From positions 1 through 64,000 of the forward strand of contig CAVZLR010000001.1 in NCBI GenBank assembly GCA_963776205.1: a stretch of 64,000 bases of DNA. Reading direction: 5' to 3'. Both the position numbers and the translations under genes were made by a program. The notes under the pieces were generated by a model. That model did no database searches. It saw nothing but the letters and a program-made list of their open reading frames with translations, and was not told the origin of the DNA. Below, one piece after another: positions 17,811 to 27,491 of the stretch. Every line of letters begins with the position of its first letter. Within the stretch, counting starts at the first letter, position 1. This stretch comes from UBA4459 sp963776205. GTDB taxonomy: Bacteria > Bacteroidota > Bacteroidia > Bacteroidales > F082.

Positions 17811-19231
17811 TAAAACCTGAAATAAATAAATGGGTTAAAACCCGATGAAGTAATATAGCTCAAGCAAATGACAAAAAATATTACCGAGCAAATCGTCATG
17901 ATCAATATATTACGGTTTGATTGAAGTGGAGACAATATTTTTTCCTGCCAAAATTCATTTTTTCTAAAAATAGCCATGAATGCAAATACGAAGGCCAACA
18001 TTAAGATGGCATAAAATTTTTCATCTAAAAAATAGTCTAAATCCCTGAAATCAGCCGAAAACATTTTTTTAATATAAAAACCTGCCTGGCTGATAGATTC
18101 AGCCCTAAATAATACCCATCCTACCAGTGTGATCAAAAAAGTGATCAAGACGCTGGGTATCTTACCTATTTTTTTATAAAATTTCAACAGGAACAACCTG
18201 TCCATCACCAGGAAAAGCCCATGATAGATCCCCCAGATAACGAAAGTCCATGCAGCCCCATGCCACAAGCCTGAGATAGCGAATACAAGCCATAAATTAA
18301 AATACATTCTCCTGGTGCTAACCCGGTTACCTCCAAGCGGGATGTACAAATAATTCTTCATAAAAGCACCCAGAGTAATATGCCACCTGCGCCAAAACTC
18401 TGAAATACTTTGAGAAATATATGGATTGTTAAAGTTTTCGGGAAATTTGAACCCGATCATCCGGCCAATTCCTATAGCCATATCCGAATAACCGGAAAAG
18501 TCGTAATAAATTTGAAAAGCATAGGCCAAAATACCTATCCATGCCATGGGTGTGGTTAATGCATTCTCATGTAATGAAAAGATAAAATCGACCTGTTCAC
18601 CCAGCACATTGGCTATCAGCACTTTTTTTGAAAGTCCGATTACAAACCTGAAAAAGCCTGTAAGCCTGTTATCAGCTGTTTCGAATCTTCTTCTGTCTTC
18701 AATCTGATCAGCGATTTCATTATATCTGACAATAGGTCCGGCAATGAGCTGAGGAAACATCAGAATGTACATGGCGTAATCCGATATTTTCTTTAAAGGC
18801 ACATGTACATCTCTATACACATCTATGGTATAGGTTATTTTTTGAAAAGTAAAAAATGAGATACCGATGGGCAATGCCACCTTTATCCAATCAATATTGT
18901 TAAATCCAAAACCGCTTATTAATGTGTCAATATTTTCAATAAAGAAATTCGCGTATTTGAAGTAAGCCAGCAATCCGATATTAACGAACACTGATATAGA
19001 AGTAAGGACCAACTTTTTACGACCTTTGCTTACATAAAGCCATTTAACCAGATAAAAATCAATGGCAATTGAGCCGAGAACGAAAACAATAAAATCGGGT
19101 GCCCCCCAGGCATAAAATACAATACTTGACAGCAGTATGAATATGTTTTTATACTTAGTTGGAATTACGAAGTATGTTATAAGAAAAGCAGGAAAGAAAT
19201 AAAGTAAAAATAAACTGCTGCTAAATACCAT
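17810..19231 (-). CDS. MBOAT family O-acyltransferase (AlgI-like)
   Basis: 473 residues, typical for AlgI/DltB-type proteins, with about eleven hydrophobic segments. Signature motifs are present: the WRRWHITLGAFMKNYLYIPL region with GGNRVS, and GLWHGAAWTFVIWGIYHG, which carries the conserved catalytic histidine. By family knowledge it passes an acetyl or acyl group from a cytoplasmic donor to the periplasmic side. The next gene, overlapping by one base, encodes the expected AlgJ-like partner. The target could be an exopolysaccharide or another surface polymer made by the surrounding block. Confidence 0.94.
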   Translation of the reverse strand: MVFSSSLFLLYFFPAFLITYFVIPTKYKNIFILLSSIVFYAWGAPDFIVFVLGSIAIDFYLVKWLYVSKGRKKLVLTSISVFVNIGLLAYFKYANFFIENIDTLISGFGFNNIDWIKVALPIGISFFTFQKITYTIDVYRDVHVPLKKISDYAMYILMFPQLIAGPIVRYNEIADQIEDRRRFETADNRLTGFFRFVIGLSKKVLIANVLGEQVDFIFSLHENALTTPMAWIGILAYAFQIYYDFSGYSDMAIGIGRMIGFKFPENFNNPYISQSISEFWRRWHITLGAFMKNYLYIPLGGNRVSTRRMYFNLWLVFAISGLWHGAAWTFVIWGIYHGLFLVMDRLFLLKFYKKIGKIPSVLITFLITLVGWVLFRAESISQAGFYIKKMFSADFRDLDYFLDEKFYAILMLAFVFAFMAIFRKNEFWQEKILSPLQSNRNILIMTICSVIFFVICLSYITSSGFNPFIYFRF

Positions 19232-19267
19232 TGGTCATAAGATATAGTAATGAAATCAATTAACCAC

Positions 19268-22200
19268 TTAGCGCTTCACAATTCTTTTTGTAATTCGTTC
19301 ATTACCATGGCTTAACGAACAGATATACACTCCAGGCGATAATTCACTACCATCCTCGGTATTCCCGGTCCAATGAATATTATATGTTCCTTTTTCCAAT
19401 ACACTGTTTAACAAAGTATTGATTTTATTGCCCAGTAAATCAAATATTTCAAATTTATAGGCACCTTCGGCATCAATGTTAATTTTAAATTCAACATTCC
19501 GGCTGAACGGATTTGGGTAGATGCTTTCTATCTGAGTTCCATTCGTTGATTCAAGGTCGGATAAACCGACATATTGTTCTACTTCCAGTTCAATAGGAAT
19601 AATATATTCATTATAAAAATTATCCAATACCAATAGATTACAACTATACATTCCGACATCTAAATCCCAGGTATTAAATGATAAGCTAATCTGCTCCGAT
19701 TGTCCTCCTTCAAGCTCATATTCCATTTGATCAATGCTGATCCAATCACTCATTACGCCGAGATTTCTATATGGTAGTTCACCTGAAATTATATGCGGTT
19801 CTCCTCCATATATATCACCATGAATCGTGTATGACAAACTAAATTGATCTGTAAAAGATTCATCAATTGCTACATTTATAGTTGCTGCTGCTGTAGTACC
19901 TCCCTGTATAACACCCCATCCGTTAATATCTTCACCGTGCCATATTGCAGTTGTACCATTACCTATTTCTCCTTCAAAAATAAGGTCATCTGCAGTTCCA
20001 GTGAAATTAGTTGCATCAATCAGTGAAACACCGGCTGGAAAATCAATTTGAACTTCTTTTATCCATTCATTGTCCATACTTGAATTATACACTGTTAGCT
20101 CAAACTGATAGGTTTCACCAGCACGGACTACCTTTTCATCGCAGTATAAGTAGGAACCAAATACGTTTCTTTCATGCTTTGCAAAAACTTCATCATTAGA
20201 TGCAATGTATGCATTATATTGAATACTTTCTTCTCCGGTATTTTCAACCATTATTACTTCAACAGAAGTTTGGTCAAAAGGCAAATTAACTGATAAGTTT
20301 GTGATATCAAAAGTCAATGATGGTGGCGATTCAACTAATGCAGGAAATGAAATCAGATCAAGCCAAACACCATCCAAATTTGCCGAAATATTTTCGTTTT
20401 TCTGATACTTCCATTTAAGCCTGTGAAATCCCGGTTCCAAATGATATGAATGATAATTCCACTGACCATCACCTGACCACGTATCTTGCTCTAAATCATC
20501 AATATAAAATGTAAGGTTATCAGCATTATTTGATTCACAGGATACTTTTTTGTAAAAAGAGAGAGTACCTTCAGTCATTACGGTTACATCTGCAATAAGA
20601 GATGATGACTGGTTATCAATTATAAAACCAGAGCGGGCACTGTATTGGCCTTCATAACTATAGTAATTATCTATTTGCCATGGCTTATCACCTTCAAATC
20701 CCCAGTTAATCATCGAGAAATCACCCGATTCAAAATTTTCTTCATTCAATCCAATTTTCAAGCTGAAATTATCTGTATTTATATATCCATTGGTTCCTGC
20801 CATTTCTACTAAAAAATTAAGTTCTTCCCCGTTGAGTGCTGTTTCAGAAACCGAAATATTAAAAATGAGCGTATCAATATTGTCAGGCACAAAATCCAGC
20901 ATCTCAACATTTGTTGTGATTATACTTACCAAAGGGCTTTCCGTACTTAAAGTAGTTATCAACTGATCAATACCCGCGCTACCATCGTTTAATAGTACGA
21001 TTGCAATATCGGTAATTTCACCCGGGTCGAGCAAGCCGTTATCATCTGCAATAAAAACTTCATCAACCTGGATTTCAGGTGCATGCGCCACATAGTTGAA
21101 AGGAATATCCCAACTTGAATGATCGTCTGCTATATGCACATTAATGGTTATTACCCTGCCATCCGGAATATCACTGTGTATATTAAATGAAACACAATCA
21201 TATAGCATTACCGATTCTCCAGCTTCAATATTCCCTACAATTTCCTGATTATCCAGAATGGTTATATGCTCGCTTACACTTGAAATATGTAATGTGGTAT
21301 TTGTTAAATCAACTTCTCCTTCATTTATGATTTCGAAACTTAAAGAGGCAGTTTCCCCGTATTCAACAATATCATCTCCTCCAGAAACTATATAATCGTT
21401 CACCAGTATTTCTATTTCACTTGATGTAAAACTTAATTCCCTGGAACTAGAAACAAAATTATTATCCGTTACTCTGAACTTAATGGTATATCCGTTATAA
21501 GACTGGGTGGGGGTTCCATAAAATAAACCATCTGCTGTAATTGACATCTCCTCGATATAATCATATTTAGTAAGATTCAATCGGGAATCAACCGGAACTA
21601 TCCTTTCGTTCGAATTTGATGAATACGTATAATTTGTAAAATCATCATCCGAAACTCCCCCTATCCATTTTAAATTTCCAAAGCCTGACATCACTCCATA
21701 ATTAAACTTTATTTCTCCATCAGGATATAGTGTAATTGAGTAATTTAAGTCTGAATCATAGTCATCAGTAATCTTTGTCTTCCATCTAAATGTTGCTGAA
21801 TTATCATCGCCCTCATACCAAATTCCTCCACCATAGCTGGTGTAAATCTGCTGATTCTGATTCATAAAAGGAGAGATATTTCTTGAAGATTTGAACAATA
21901 CATGGTCATCGTTAAAATATGGATAGGGATATAGTTGTTCATCGAACATAAGATATCCGTCAACGTGTAAAGTCACGCTTGCATATGAACTATCATAAAA
22001 AGGAAAATCAAATGGTAATGACTGTGTTACTATGCCACTTGAATTATTCGAAGGATATAACCGCGTCCCGTCAATCTCCACGAAACTTTCCGAACCCATT
22101 GCTTCTTCGTAAGTTTTATCAAAATCCCAAAAGTAAGGTATGGCCCCACCTGATGCAGTCAACTGCAATGAATAAGGTTCATTTTCAATAGCTTCTGGTA

Positions 22201-23644
22201 ATACATCTGTTTCAATTTCAATCCGATCAAAGTTCAATGTATGTGTTAGAGTAACCGTTGTTGTATCATTATCAAGAATTATAACATTGGTCTGAGGAGA
22301 AATAATTTCATTTACACCATTTGTGTAATCCATGATTGAAAATGAAATAATTTCACCATTACCCAAATACCAAGGGTCATTTTCAACTACCTGAATAAAG
22401 AATTTTACTTGTTGTCCCAGCGTAATTTCAGTTAATAACGGGGATATATCAAAACCGAACTCTATTGTTTTATCGGCTTCTGTTTCACCTCCTTGCATAT
22501 AATTATCACCTCCCTGGTAATCAAATATGGGTGAATCAAAAATAATATCAGGAGAGGTCGAATTAATGTTATTCGATACACCTACTATCACTTTTACCGC
22601 AACTCTCCTGTCATGCTTAAGATTAATTTTTGCCACCAGTTGAGATTCATATTCCTCCTTAACATCCAGCACATGTACACAATGATTCCAGACTCCACCC
22701 TGCCCCAAATCATCAGCAACGGTTTTATACATCATGTAGGCGTATCCCTGGTTACCCCAATTAGGAACACCACCATAGCTCTGCACCATCTTAAAACCCC
22801 CTATTTCCCAATCTTTCATATTTACAACGCCATCGTTATTGATATCGATATCGTTTGTATACTGCCCGTCATTATTGTAGTCCCACCTTATTTCATCATT
22901 ATAACCTACAATAGTCATAGCATGATTCGGGCTACCCCCAAAACTTGTTATAACATACTTCCCTGCTTCAGGAGTTCCGGCCGGAAGTGTTTGATTAACC
23001 GTTAAATATTGTGCGTAAAAAGAGGCAAGCCCTCCATAATTTGAGCCTTCCAGGTGATCGTATAACCAGTATTTTAAAGTTTCCAATTCTTCCTCAGTAC
23101 CAACTGGGATCTGTGATAATGAAGTTATTCTATTAGCCATTCCGCTTAAATAATTTTCATAGCCACTCATCCACCTTTCATACCCACCAGCGGCCATGCC
23201 ACCATATTCAGTAACATTGGGGGTACCGCAAAATTTTAATATCTGTGCACTGTGTAAGTAACTAACACCATAGTATCCATTACCGCCATTCATAAAATTC
23301 CACGCAAAATGTGTTGGGTACTGATTATTAGTATTATTTGCAGAAACATCTCTTTCGCGTGCCATTTCGTATGTGAAATTATATCCTATCAAACTTGCCT
23401 GACCACACGCATAATGTTCCTGGTTAAATGCTGGTCGCATATAAATTGATTGTGAATTATCAACTATGGAAGGCAAACTACGGGTTGCATAATCCGATGG
23501 CAAAGCCTTTATCGGAAGGCTCATGAGCATCATCTCATCTTCCAACGTCAGCACTGGCAAGCCATCAACAAAATCTTGTTTCGTATTTTGAGCGATACTG
23601 AATAGAAAAAGGCCGCTTAAAACTATTGTAATGATTGATTTCAT
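19268..23644 (-). CDS. T9SS-exported papain-like (C1) cysteine protease
   Basis: 1458 residues. The signal peptide covers 1-19. The C1 peptidase domain (about 50-330) has nucleophile C80 (YACGQASLIGY) and H241 (NHAMTIVGYND); the segment matching papain NSWG reads QSYGG, so Gln288 sits where Asn is usual. Between His and this segment lies a calcium-loop-like insert, DYNNDGQY and DINNDGVVNMKDWE (255-280), similar to half-dockerin or EF-hand loops. Next come a putative Ig-like domain with a jelly-roll insert and several CARDB-type beta-sandwiches. The C-terminus is a T9SS type A sorting domain (SIYPNPFSRNVEF to GVYICSL and KRIVKR). It should be secreted and attached at the cell surface. The substrate is unknown. 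Confidence 0.88.
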   Translation of the reverse strand: MKSIITIVLSGLFLFSIAQNTKQDFVDGLPVLTLEDEMMLMSLPIKALPSDYATRSLPSIVDNSQSIYMRPAFNQEHYACGQASLIGYNFTYEMARERDVSANNTNNQYPTHFAWNFMNGGNGYYGVSYLHSAQILKFCGTPNVTEYGGMAAGGYERWMSGYENYLSGMANRITSLSQIPVGTEEELETLKYWLYDHLEGSNYGGLASFYAQYLTVNQTLPAGTPEAGKYVITSFGGSPNHAMTIVGYNDEIRWDYNNDGQYTNDIDINNDGVVNMKDWEIGGFKMVQSYGGVPNWGNQGYAYMMYKTVADDLGQGGVWNHCVHVLDVKEEYESQLVAKINLKHDRRVAVKVIVGVSNNINSTSPDIIFDSPIFDYQGGDNYMQGGETEADKTIEFGFDISPLLTEITLGQQVKFFIQVVENDPWYLGNGEIISFSIMDYTNGVNEIISPQTNVIILDNDTTTVTLTHTLNFDRIEIETDVLPEAIENEPYSLQLTASGGAIPYFWDFDKTYEEAMGSESFVEIDGTRLYPSNNSSGIVTQSLPFDFPFYDSSYASVTLHVDGYLMFDEQLYPYPYFNDDHVLFKSSRNISPFMNQNQQIYTSYGGGIWYEGDDNSATFRWKTKITDDYDSDLNYSITLYPDGEIKFNYGVMSGFGNLKWIGGVSDDDFTNYTYSSNSNERIVPVDSRLNLTKYDYIEEMSITADGLFYGTPTQSYNGYTIKFRVTDNNFVSSSRELSFTSSEIEILVNDYIVSGGDDIVEYGETASLSFEIINEGEVDLTNTTLHISSVSEHITILDNQEIVGNIEAGESVMLYDCVSFNIHSDIPDGRVITINVHIADDHSSWDIPFNYVAHAPEIQVDEVFIADDNGLLDPGEITDIAIVLLNDGSAGIDQLITTLSTESPLVSIITTNVEMLDFVPDNIDTLIFNISVSETALNGEELNFLVEMAGTNGYINTDNFSLKIGLNEENFESGDFSMINWGFEGDKPWQIDNYYSYEGQYSARSGFIIDNQSSSLIADVTVMTEGTLSFYKKVSCESNNADNLTFYIDDLEQDTWSGDGQWNYHSYHLEPGFHRLKWKYQKNENISANLDGVWLDLISFPALVESPPSLTFDITNLSVNLPFDQTSVEVIMVENTGEESIQYNAYIASNDEVFAKHERNVFGSYLYCDEKVVRAGETYQFELTVYNSSMDNEWIKEVQIDFPAGVSLIDATNFTGTADDLIFEGEIGNGTTAIWHGEDINGWGVIQGGTTAAATINVAIDESFTDQFSLSYTIHGDIYGGEPHIISGELPYRNLGVMSDWISIDQMEYELEGGQSEQISLSFNTWDLDVGMYSCNLLVLDNFYNEYIIPIELEVEQYVGLSDLESTNGTQIESIYPNPFSRNVEFKINIDAEGAYKFEIFDLLGNKINTLLNSVLEKGTYNIHWTGNTEDGSELSPGVYICSLSHGNERITKRIVKR

Positions 23645-23662
23645 ATTGGATATTTATTTGCA

Positions 23663-23670
23663 CAAATCTA
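23663..23670 (-). promoter_or_regulatory. -7 promoter element for the C1 protease gene
   Basis: TAGATTTG on the minus strand, 19 bases before the ATG at 23644. It may drive the protease-MBOAT-AlgJ run, as no other box is seen ahead of MBOAT. Confidence 0.5.
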
Positions 23671-23707
23671 CTAAATACGATTAAATTGATATAAGGTCAT
23701 GATTTTG

Positions 23708-23715
23708 TATTTTTG
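23708..23715 (+). promoter_or_regulatory. -7 promoter element for the T9SS repeat protein
   Basis: TATTTTTG matches TAnnTTTG, 21 bases before the ATG at 23736. Confidence 0.5.
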
Positions 23716-23735
23716 ACAGTTCAATTTGAAAGCTT

Positions 23736-25197
23736 ATGATACGTTGGTTATTTGTCCTAATTTTTCTGTTGACATACTTGTTAGCTGAGGCACAGGATAT
23801 ACCTGGAAAAACATATGGCGGAATTAACAATGACATTGGATTGGCTGTTTGCCAAACAAATGACGGTGGATTTTTATTGACTGGAACAACCAGAAGTTAC
23901 GGCGCCGGAAGTGATAATATATATCTAATTAGGTTAGATAAAAATGGAACAACTCTTTGGACAAAAACTTACGGTTGGATACATAAAGATGCCATTCGTT
24001 CTATAATTCCTGTGGACAATGGTTTCATTCTTACCGGAGATGTTTGGGATTATGGTTTTGCCGGACTTGATGTTTATGTCATGAAAATTGATAACAGTGG
24101 AAATGTTATATGGGATCAACTTTATGGCACACATTCTCGAGAAGTAGGTTTTAAAATTATACCTTCAATTCATGATGGATTTTTAATACTTGGACATTCA
24201 AGAGATTATGAACCAATGGGGGATCTGCTACTTATAAATGTTGACCAGGATGGCAATGAAATCTGGAGAAATAGTTATGGCTCACAATTTGACGATTATG
24301 GATTCGATCTGATTCAAAATAATGAAGGTGAAATTTTATTAGCCGGTTCAAAAGGTAGTTTTTTTGATGATGTTCATGGAAATTTTAGAAATAATGATGC
24401 TGATATATACCTTATAAAAACTGATGAAAATGGTAATGAGATCTGGCAAAAAACCTTTGGAGGAGACCAGCACGATTTTGGGCAAGCCCTGATTGCTTCA
24501 GAAGATGTTGGTTATTATTTATTTGGTTCTTCACAAAGTAGCAGTCATGGCAGTTTTGATATGATATTGATCAAAACAGACGAATTATATAATGAGGTAT
24601 GGAGGTCATATTATGGAGGCTCTGAATATGAATATGGCATGTCAATGGATAAAAATGATCAGGGAGATTTATTTCTATTTGGAACTACTAAAGAGCTATG
24701 GGTCAAATCAATCTGCCGATTTCTATCTGGTCAAGGCAAATAAAGATGGTGAAGAGATATGGAACCTGACTATTGGCGGTGATAACACAGAATTTGGCCA
24801 TCAGGTAATGGCTACTCCTGACAGTGGTTGTGTTGTCATAGGACAGACCAATAGTTATGGAGAAGGTGGATTTGATTTTCTTTTTACTAAAGTTAGTAAA
24901 AACGGATTCGTTGAGTATTTTATTAATGGAATAGATACGCTATTGGAAGGAGAAGCGCTGGTTTACCCGAACCCTATGCGGAATGGCGGCCGTTTAAAGA
25001 TGGATTCAAATTATTCAAATAACAAATACGTTATGCAAATAATTTCACTTAATGGTATTGTAACTCAATCATTTTTAATTTCGCCTCCTGATTATAATTT
25101 CAGCACATTTAATCTTCCTTCCGGAATGTATTTCTACCGGATCATATCAGAACAAAATTCAAATGTTATTTTTAAAGGTAAACTCATCATTCATTAA
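23736..25197 (+). pseudogene. T9SS repeat (propeller-like) protein with a +1 frameshift
   Basis: The first frame (23736-24743, 335 codons) starts with a signal peptide (WLFVLIFLLTYLLAEAQ) followed by about six 50-residue repeats of the type YGG-D-G-x-x-TNDGGFLLTGTT, then Y-LIRLDKNG-LW-K. This is the arrangement of secreted Bacteroidota beta-propeller-like proteins. Near 24691-24694 (ACTAAAGAGCTATGG) one extra base, or two missing, moves the repeat into the next frame: GTTK then SYGSNQSADFYLVKANKDG. That frame ends at 25197 with a T9SS type A sorting domain (VYPNPMRNGGRLKM to FNLPSGMYFYRI). Without the shift the protein would be about 485 residues. As written, the truncated product lacks the sorting signal and would not be exported by T9SS. 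Confidence 0.85.
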
Positions 25198-25199
25198 CA

Positions 25200-26061
25200 T
25201 TATTGAATGCTTAGAAGTGAATCTAAATTATGAAATGTAAACCTTAAAGGTTCACTAAAAGATCGTTTCTCGATAAACAAAACATTATCTTCAGGTTCAT
25301 TATGATAAAGGCCACAGCCCATAAAACGAACACTATCGACTGAATAAACATCAAATTTTTTATACGAAACACCCATATCACCTAGGATACAAGTTACACT
25401 AATCCCTCTTTGTTTCACATCTATTAATCTCGGGTAGATCACATCAACAAATTGCGTATTTACTGAATCACAATTGGCATTCCAGTATACTAAATCACTT
25501 TGGGCGTAAATACCTGGGTTTGGTAAACCTGGTATATCTCTCCACAATCCATGATGCATTAATAAAACCAAATCCTTTGATTCTGTAATCGTATCACATA
25601 CTTCCTGAATTATTTCGAATTGTTCATTCAGCATTTCACAGTTTGTAGGAAGTAAATTAGAATTCATGACTATCCTGGTGGTTTCGTTACTACAAAAACT
25701 GTAATATGTTTTCCTTCCAGTAATCTCCTCATACCATTCCCAATTCATATTTCTAGCATCATGGTTACCAAGCGACCAATGGGTTTCTGGATTCCCAATA
25801 TCAAACAGGCTATCGATATATTGAACCGTTGAATAATTCAGCATAGCTTCAGAACAAACATCGCCACCAAGCCATACGCCTTTAAATTCGGAAAAATCAA
25901 ACGCTTCCAGCCGGTAATCCACTTTATCACCGGGTGTATTTATCTGATAACAGTGACCAATAAAAATATAATCGGCACTATTGATTTGACTGTACAATTG
26001 ATATTGATACAAGACCGTGTAGGATCAAGAAAAATACTGTTTTTAAAAATTTATGTTTCAT
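25200..26061 (-). pseudogene. Secreted metallophosphoesterase with frameshifted signal peptide
   Basis: The main frame (25200-26012) has LGGDVC, SLGNHDARN and LLMHHGLW, the metal-binding motifs of calcineurin-like phosphoesterases. The usual first motif is replaced by FIGHCYQ. That frame has only a TTG start and an in-frame stop at 26045-26043. A proper start, ATG at 26061-26059, 18 bases after a -7 box, opens another frame encoding a clear signal peptide (FLKTVFFLILHGLVSISIVQS) that ends in a stop at 25978. One +1 shift (or -2) between 26042 and 25981 would join signal and enzyme into about 287 residues. The enzyme's substrate is unknown. It is convergent with the T9SS repeat gene. Confidence 0.75.
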
Positions 26062-26077
26062 TTGCATATTTAGCTTG

Positions 26078-26085
26078 CAAATATA
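26078..26085 (-). promoter_or_regulatory. -7 promoter element for the phosphoesterase gene
   Basis: TATATTTG on the minus strand, 17 bases before the ATG at 26061. It supports the signal-peptide start rather than the internal TTG. Confidence 0.55.
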
Positions 26086-26123
26086 AAAATACGCAGGACA
26101 AAATATTCACTGGCTCCTTTTCA

Positions 26124-26131
26124 TAACTTTG
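26124..26131 (+). promoter_or_regulatory. -7 promoter element for the glycosyltransferase gene
   Basis: TAACTTTG matches TAnnTTTG, 18 bases before the ATG at 26149. Confidence 0.5.
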
Positions 26132-26148
26132 CCATTTAATAAGTTTGT

Positions 26149-26871
26149 ATGGAAATGAAACTTTCTGTTATAATTCCTGCTTATAATGAAGCCCAAACTA
26201 TTCACCTGATTCTTGATAAGGTATTGGATGTGAAACTGGTTGGAGGGTTTGAGAAGGAGATTATCATTGTGAATGATTTCTCGACAGATGAAACAATTAG
26301 CGTGATTGAAAATTATAAAAAAAATCAACCGGAGGAACTAATCAGGTTAATTAATCAACCGAAGAATATGGGTAAAGGTGCTGCACTGCATCGCGGTATT
26401 AAAGAAGCAACAGGTAATTATGTTATTATTCAGGATGCTGACCTTGAATACGATCCTTCCGACTATAACAAGTTATTACAACCTGTTATTGACGGTTTTG
26501 CCGATGTGGTGTATGGTTCGCGTTTTATGGGTGGCGCACCTCATCGGATATTATTCTACTGGCATTCCATAGGTAACAAATTTCTGACTTCTCTCTCTAA
26601 TATGTTTACCAACCTTAACCTGACGGATATGGAAACCTGTTATAAACTTTTTAAAGCTGATATAATCAAATCGTTGAAGTTAAAAGAAAGTAGATTTGGA
26701 TTTGAGCCCGAGGTTACTGCCAAAATCTCCAGAATACCTAATATAAGGATTTATGAAGTTGGCATCTCCTATTATGGGAGAACCTATGATGAAGGAAAAA
26801 AAATTGGATGGAAAGATGGTATGAGAGCCGTTTACTGTATTTTAAAATACAATATGTTCAGGAGGAATTAG
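26149..26871 (+). CDS. Family 2 glycosyltransferase, dolichyl/polyprenyl-phosphate sugar synthase type
   Basis: 240 residues, soluble. GT-A motifs: SVIIPAYNEAQTI, IIIVNDFSTDETI, KNMGKGAALHRG, the metal-binding IQDADLEYDP and VYGSRFMGG, then TDMETCYKLFKAD. This is the DPM1-like subgroup that charges a polyprenyl phosphate with a hexose for use by membrane glycosyltransferases on the outer face of the membrane. Such acceptors (GT39-like multi-membrane proteins) are what the damaged genes immediately downstream appear to have been, so the set may once have worked together. An alternative ATG lies two codons downstream. Confidence 0.92.
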   Translation: MEMKLSVIIPAYNEAQTIHLILDKVLDVKLVGGFEKEIIIVNDFSTDETISVIENYKKNQPEELIRLINQPKNMGKGAALHRGIKEATGNYVIIQDADLEYDPSDYNKLLQPVIDGFADVVYGSRFMGGAPHRILFYWHSIGNKFLTSLSNMFTNLNLTDMETCYKLFKADIIKSLKLKESRFGFEPEVTAKISRIPNIRIYEVGISYYGRTYDEGKKIGWKDGMRAVYCILKYNMFRRN

Positions 26872-26885
26872 TCGTCAACACTTAA

Positions 26886-27348
26886 TTTATTGAACGTATT
26901 AAATCAGCTACTCAACATACGACGAAAGGTTCGTTAGCCATTTTATCCTTCATTGTGATCCTGTTTTTAACAGGCACCAATACGTACCTGCGAATATCAC
27001 ATCCTCCCAAAAATAATATTAGCTGGGATGTATATGGATACTATCTTTATTTACCTGCCACATTTATTTATAAGGATCTGGGTATATCCAGTTCATGATA
27101 TAGCCACTACCCCCGTTTCAATTATTATCGCATTCCAACATAAAGGGGAAAATTATAAATATAGAGGATTAAACCTAGTTCGAAATGAGATCTCGTCAAA
27201 AATTAAATTGAATCAATGGAACAAGGTTACTATGGATTATCTGACTCCGGAAGTTAGATCTAAAAATGATGAATTGACAGTATATTTATGGAACCAAGGT
27301 GATTTAGACATTTATTTTGATGATTTAACAGTTGAGAAATTCAAATAA
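26886..27348 (+). pseudogene. Remnant of a large membrane (glycosyltransferase-like) protein gene
   Basis: Two pieces of what looks like one gene lie end to end with the middle missing. 26886-27098 encodes a membrane-protein N-terminus: IKSATQHTTKGSLAI, a hydrophobic helix, then NISWDVYGYYLYLPATFIYKDLGI, followed by a stop at 27096. About 27106-27348, in the +1 frame, encodes only a C-terminal jelly-roll end (HKGENYKYRGLNL, KLNQWNKVTMDYLTPEV, LTVYLWNQGDLDIYFDDLTV). In Bacteroidota the first part begins multi-membrane sugar-transferase-like proteins of several hundred residues. I infer an internal deletion with junction at 27083-27110. No good start codon precedes the first piece. It could be genuine decay or an assembly collapse. 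Confidence 0.65.
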
Positions 27349-27355
27349 TACATAC

Positions 27356-27490
27356 TATGTAATTCCCTTTATTTCATATGTAATTCCAGCAAAACCCCTT
27401 ATTTAGAACAATACTGCCCATATTTTTCAGTAATATTGATAAGTTTTTAAACACCAAGTTTTAATTAAATTCTTTGAAAAATGTTGAATA
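27356..27490 (+). repeat. Duplicated gdhA-type leader, copy 1
   Basis: About 135 bp, about 85 percent identical to 28427-28560 in the same orientation. The centre, 27390-27417, is identical over 28 bases. The match runs through the start-codon region (TTTGAAAAATGT, then GAAT) and stops there. This copy contains a perfect direct repeat, TATGTAATTCC, at 27356-27366 and 27377-27387 (21-bp period), a -7-like TAATATTG at 27431-27438, and a four-codon frame (ATG at 27481, stop TGA at 27493) overlapping the ATG of the next gene. Confidence 0.85.
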
Positions 27491-27491
27491 A

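Noticed and set aside
24685..24700. Programmed ribosomal frameshifting as the reason for the shifted genes.
   Set aside because: No shared slippery heptamer, stop-codon context or downstream structure is seen at the different sites, and the genes are unrelated.
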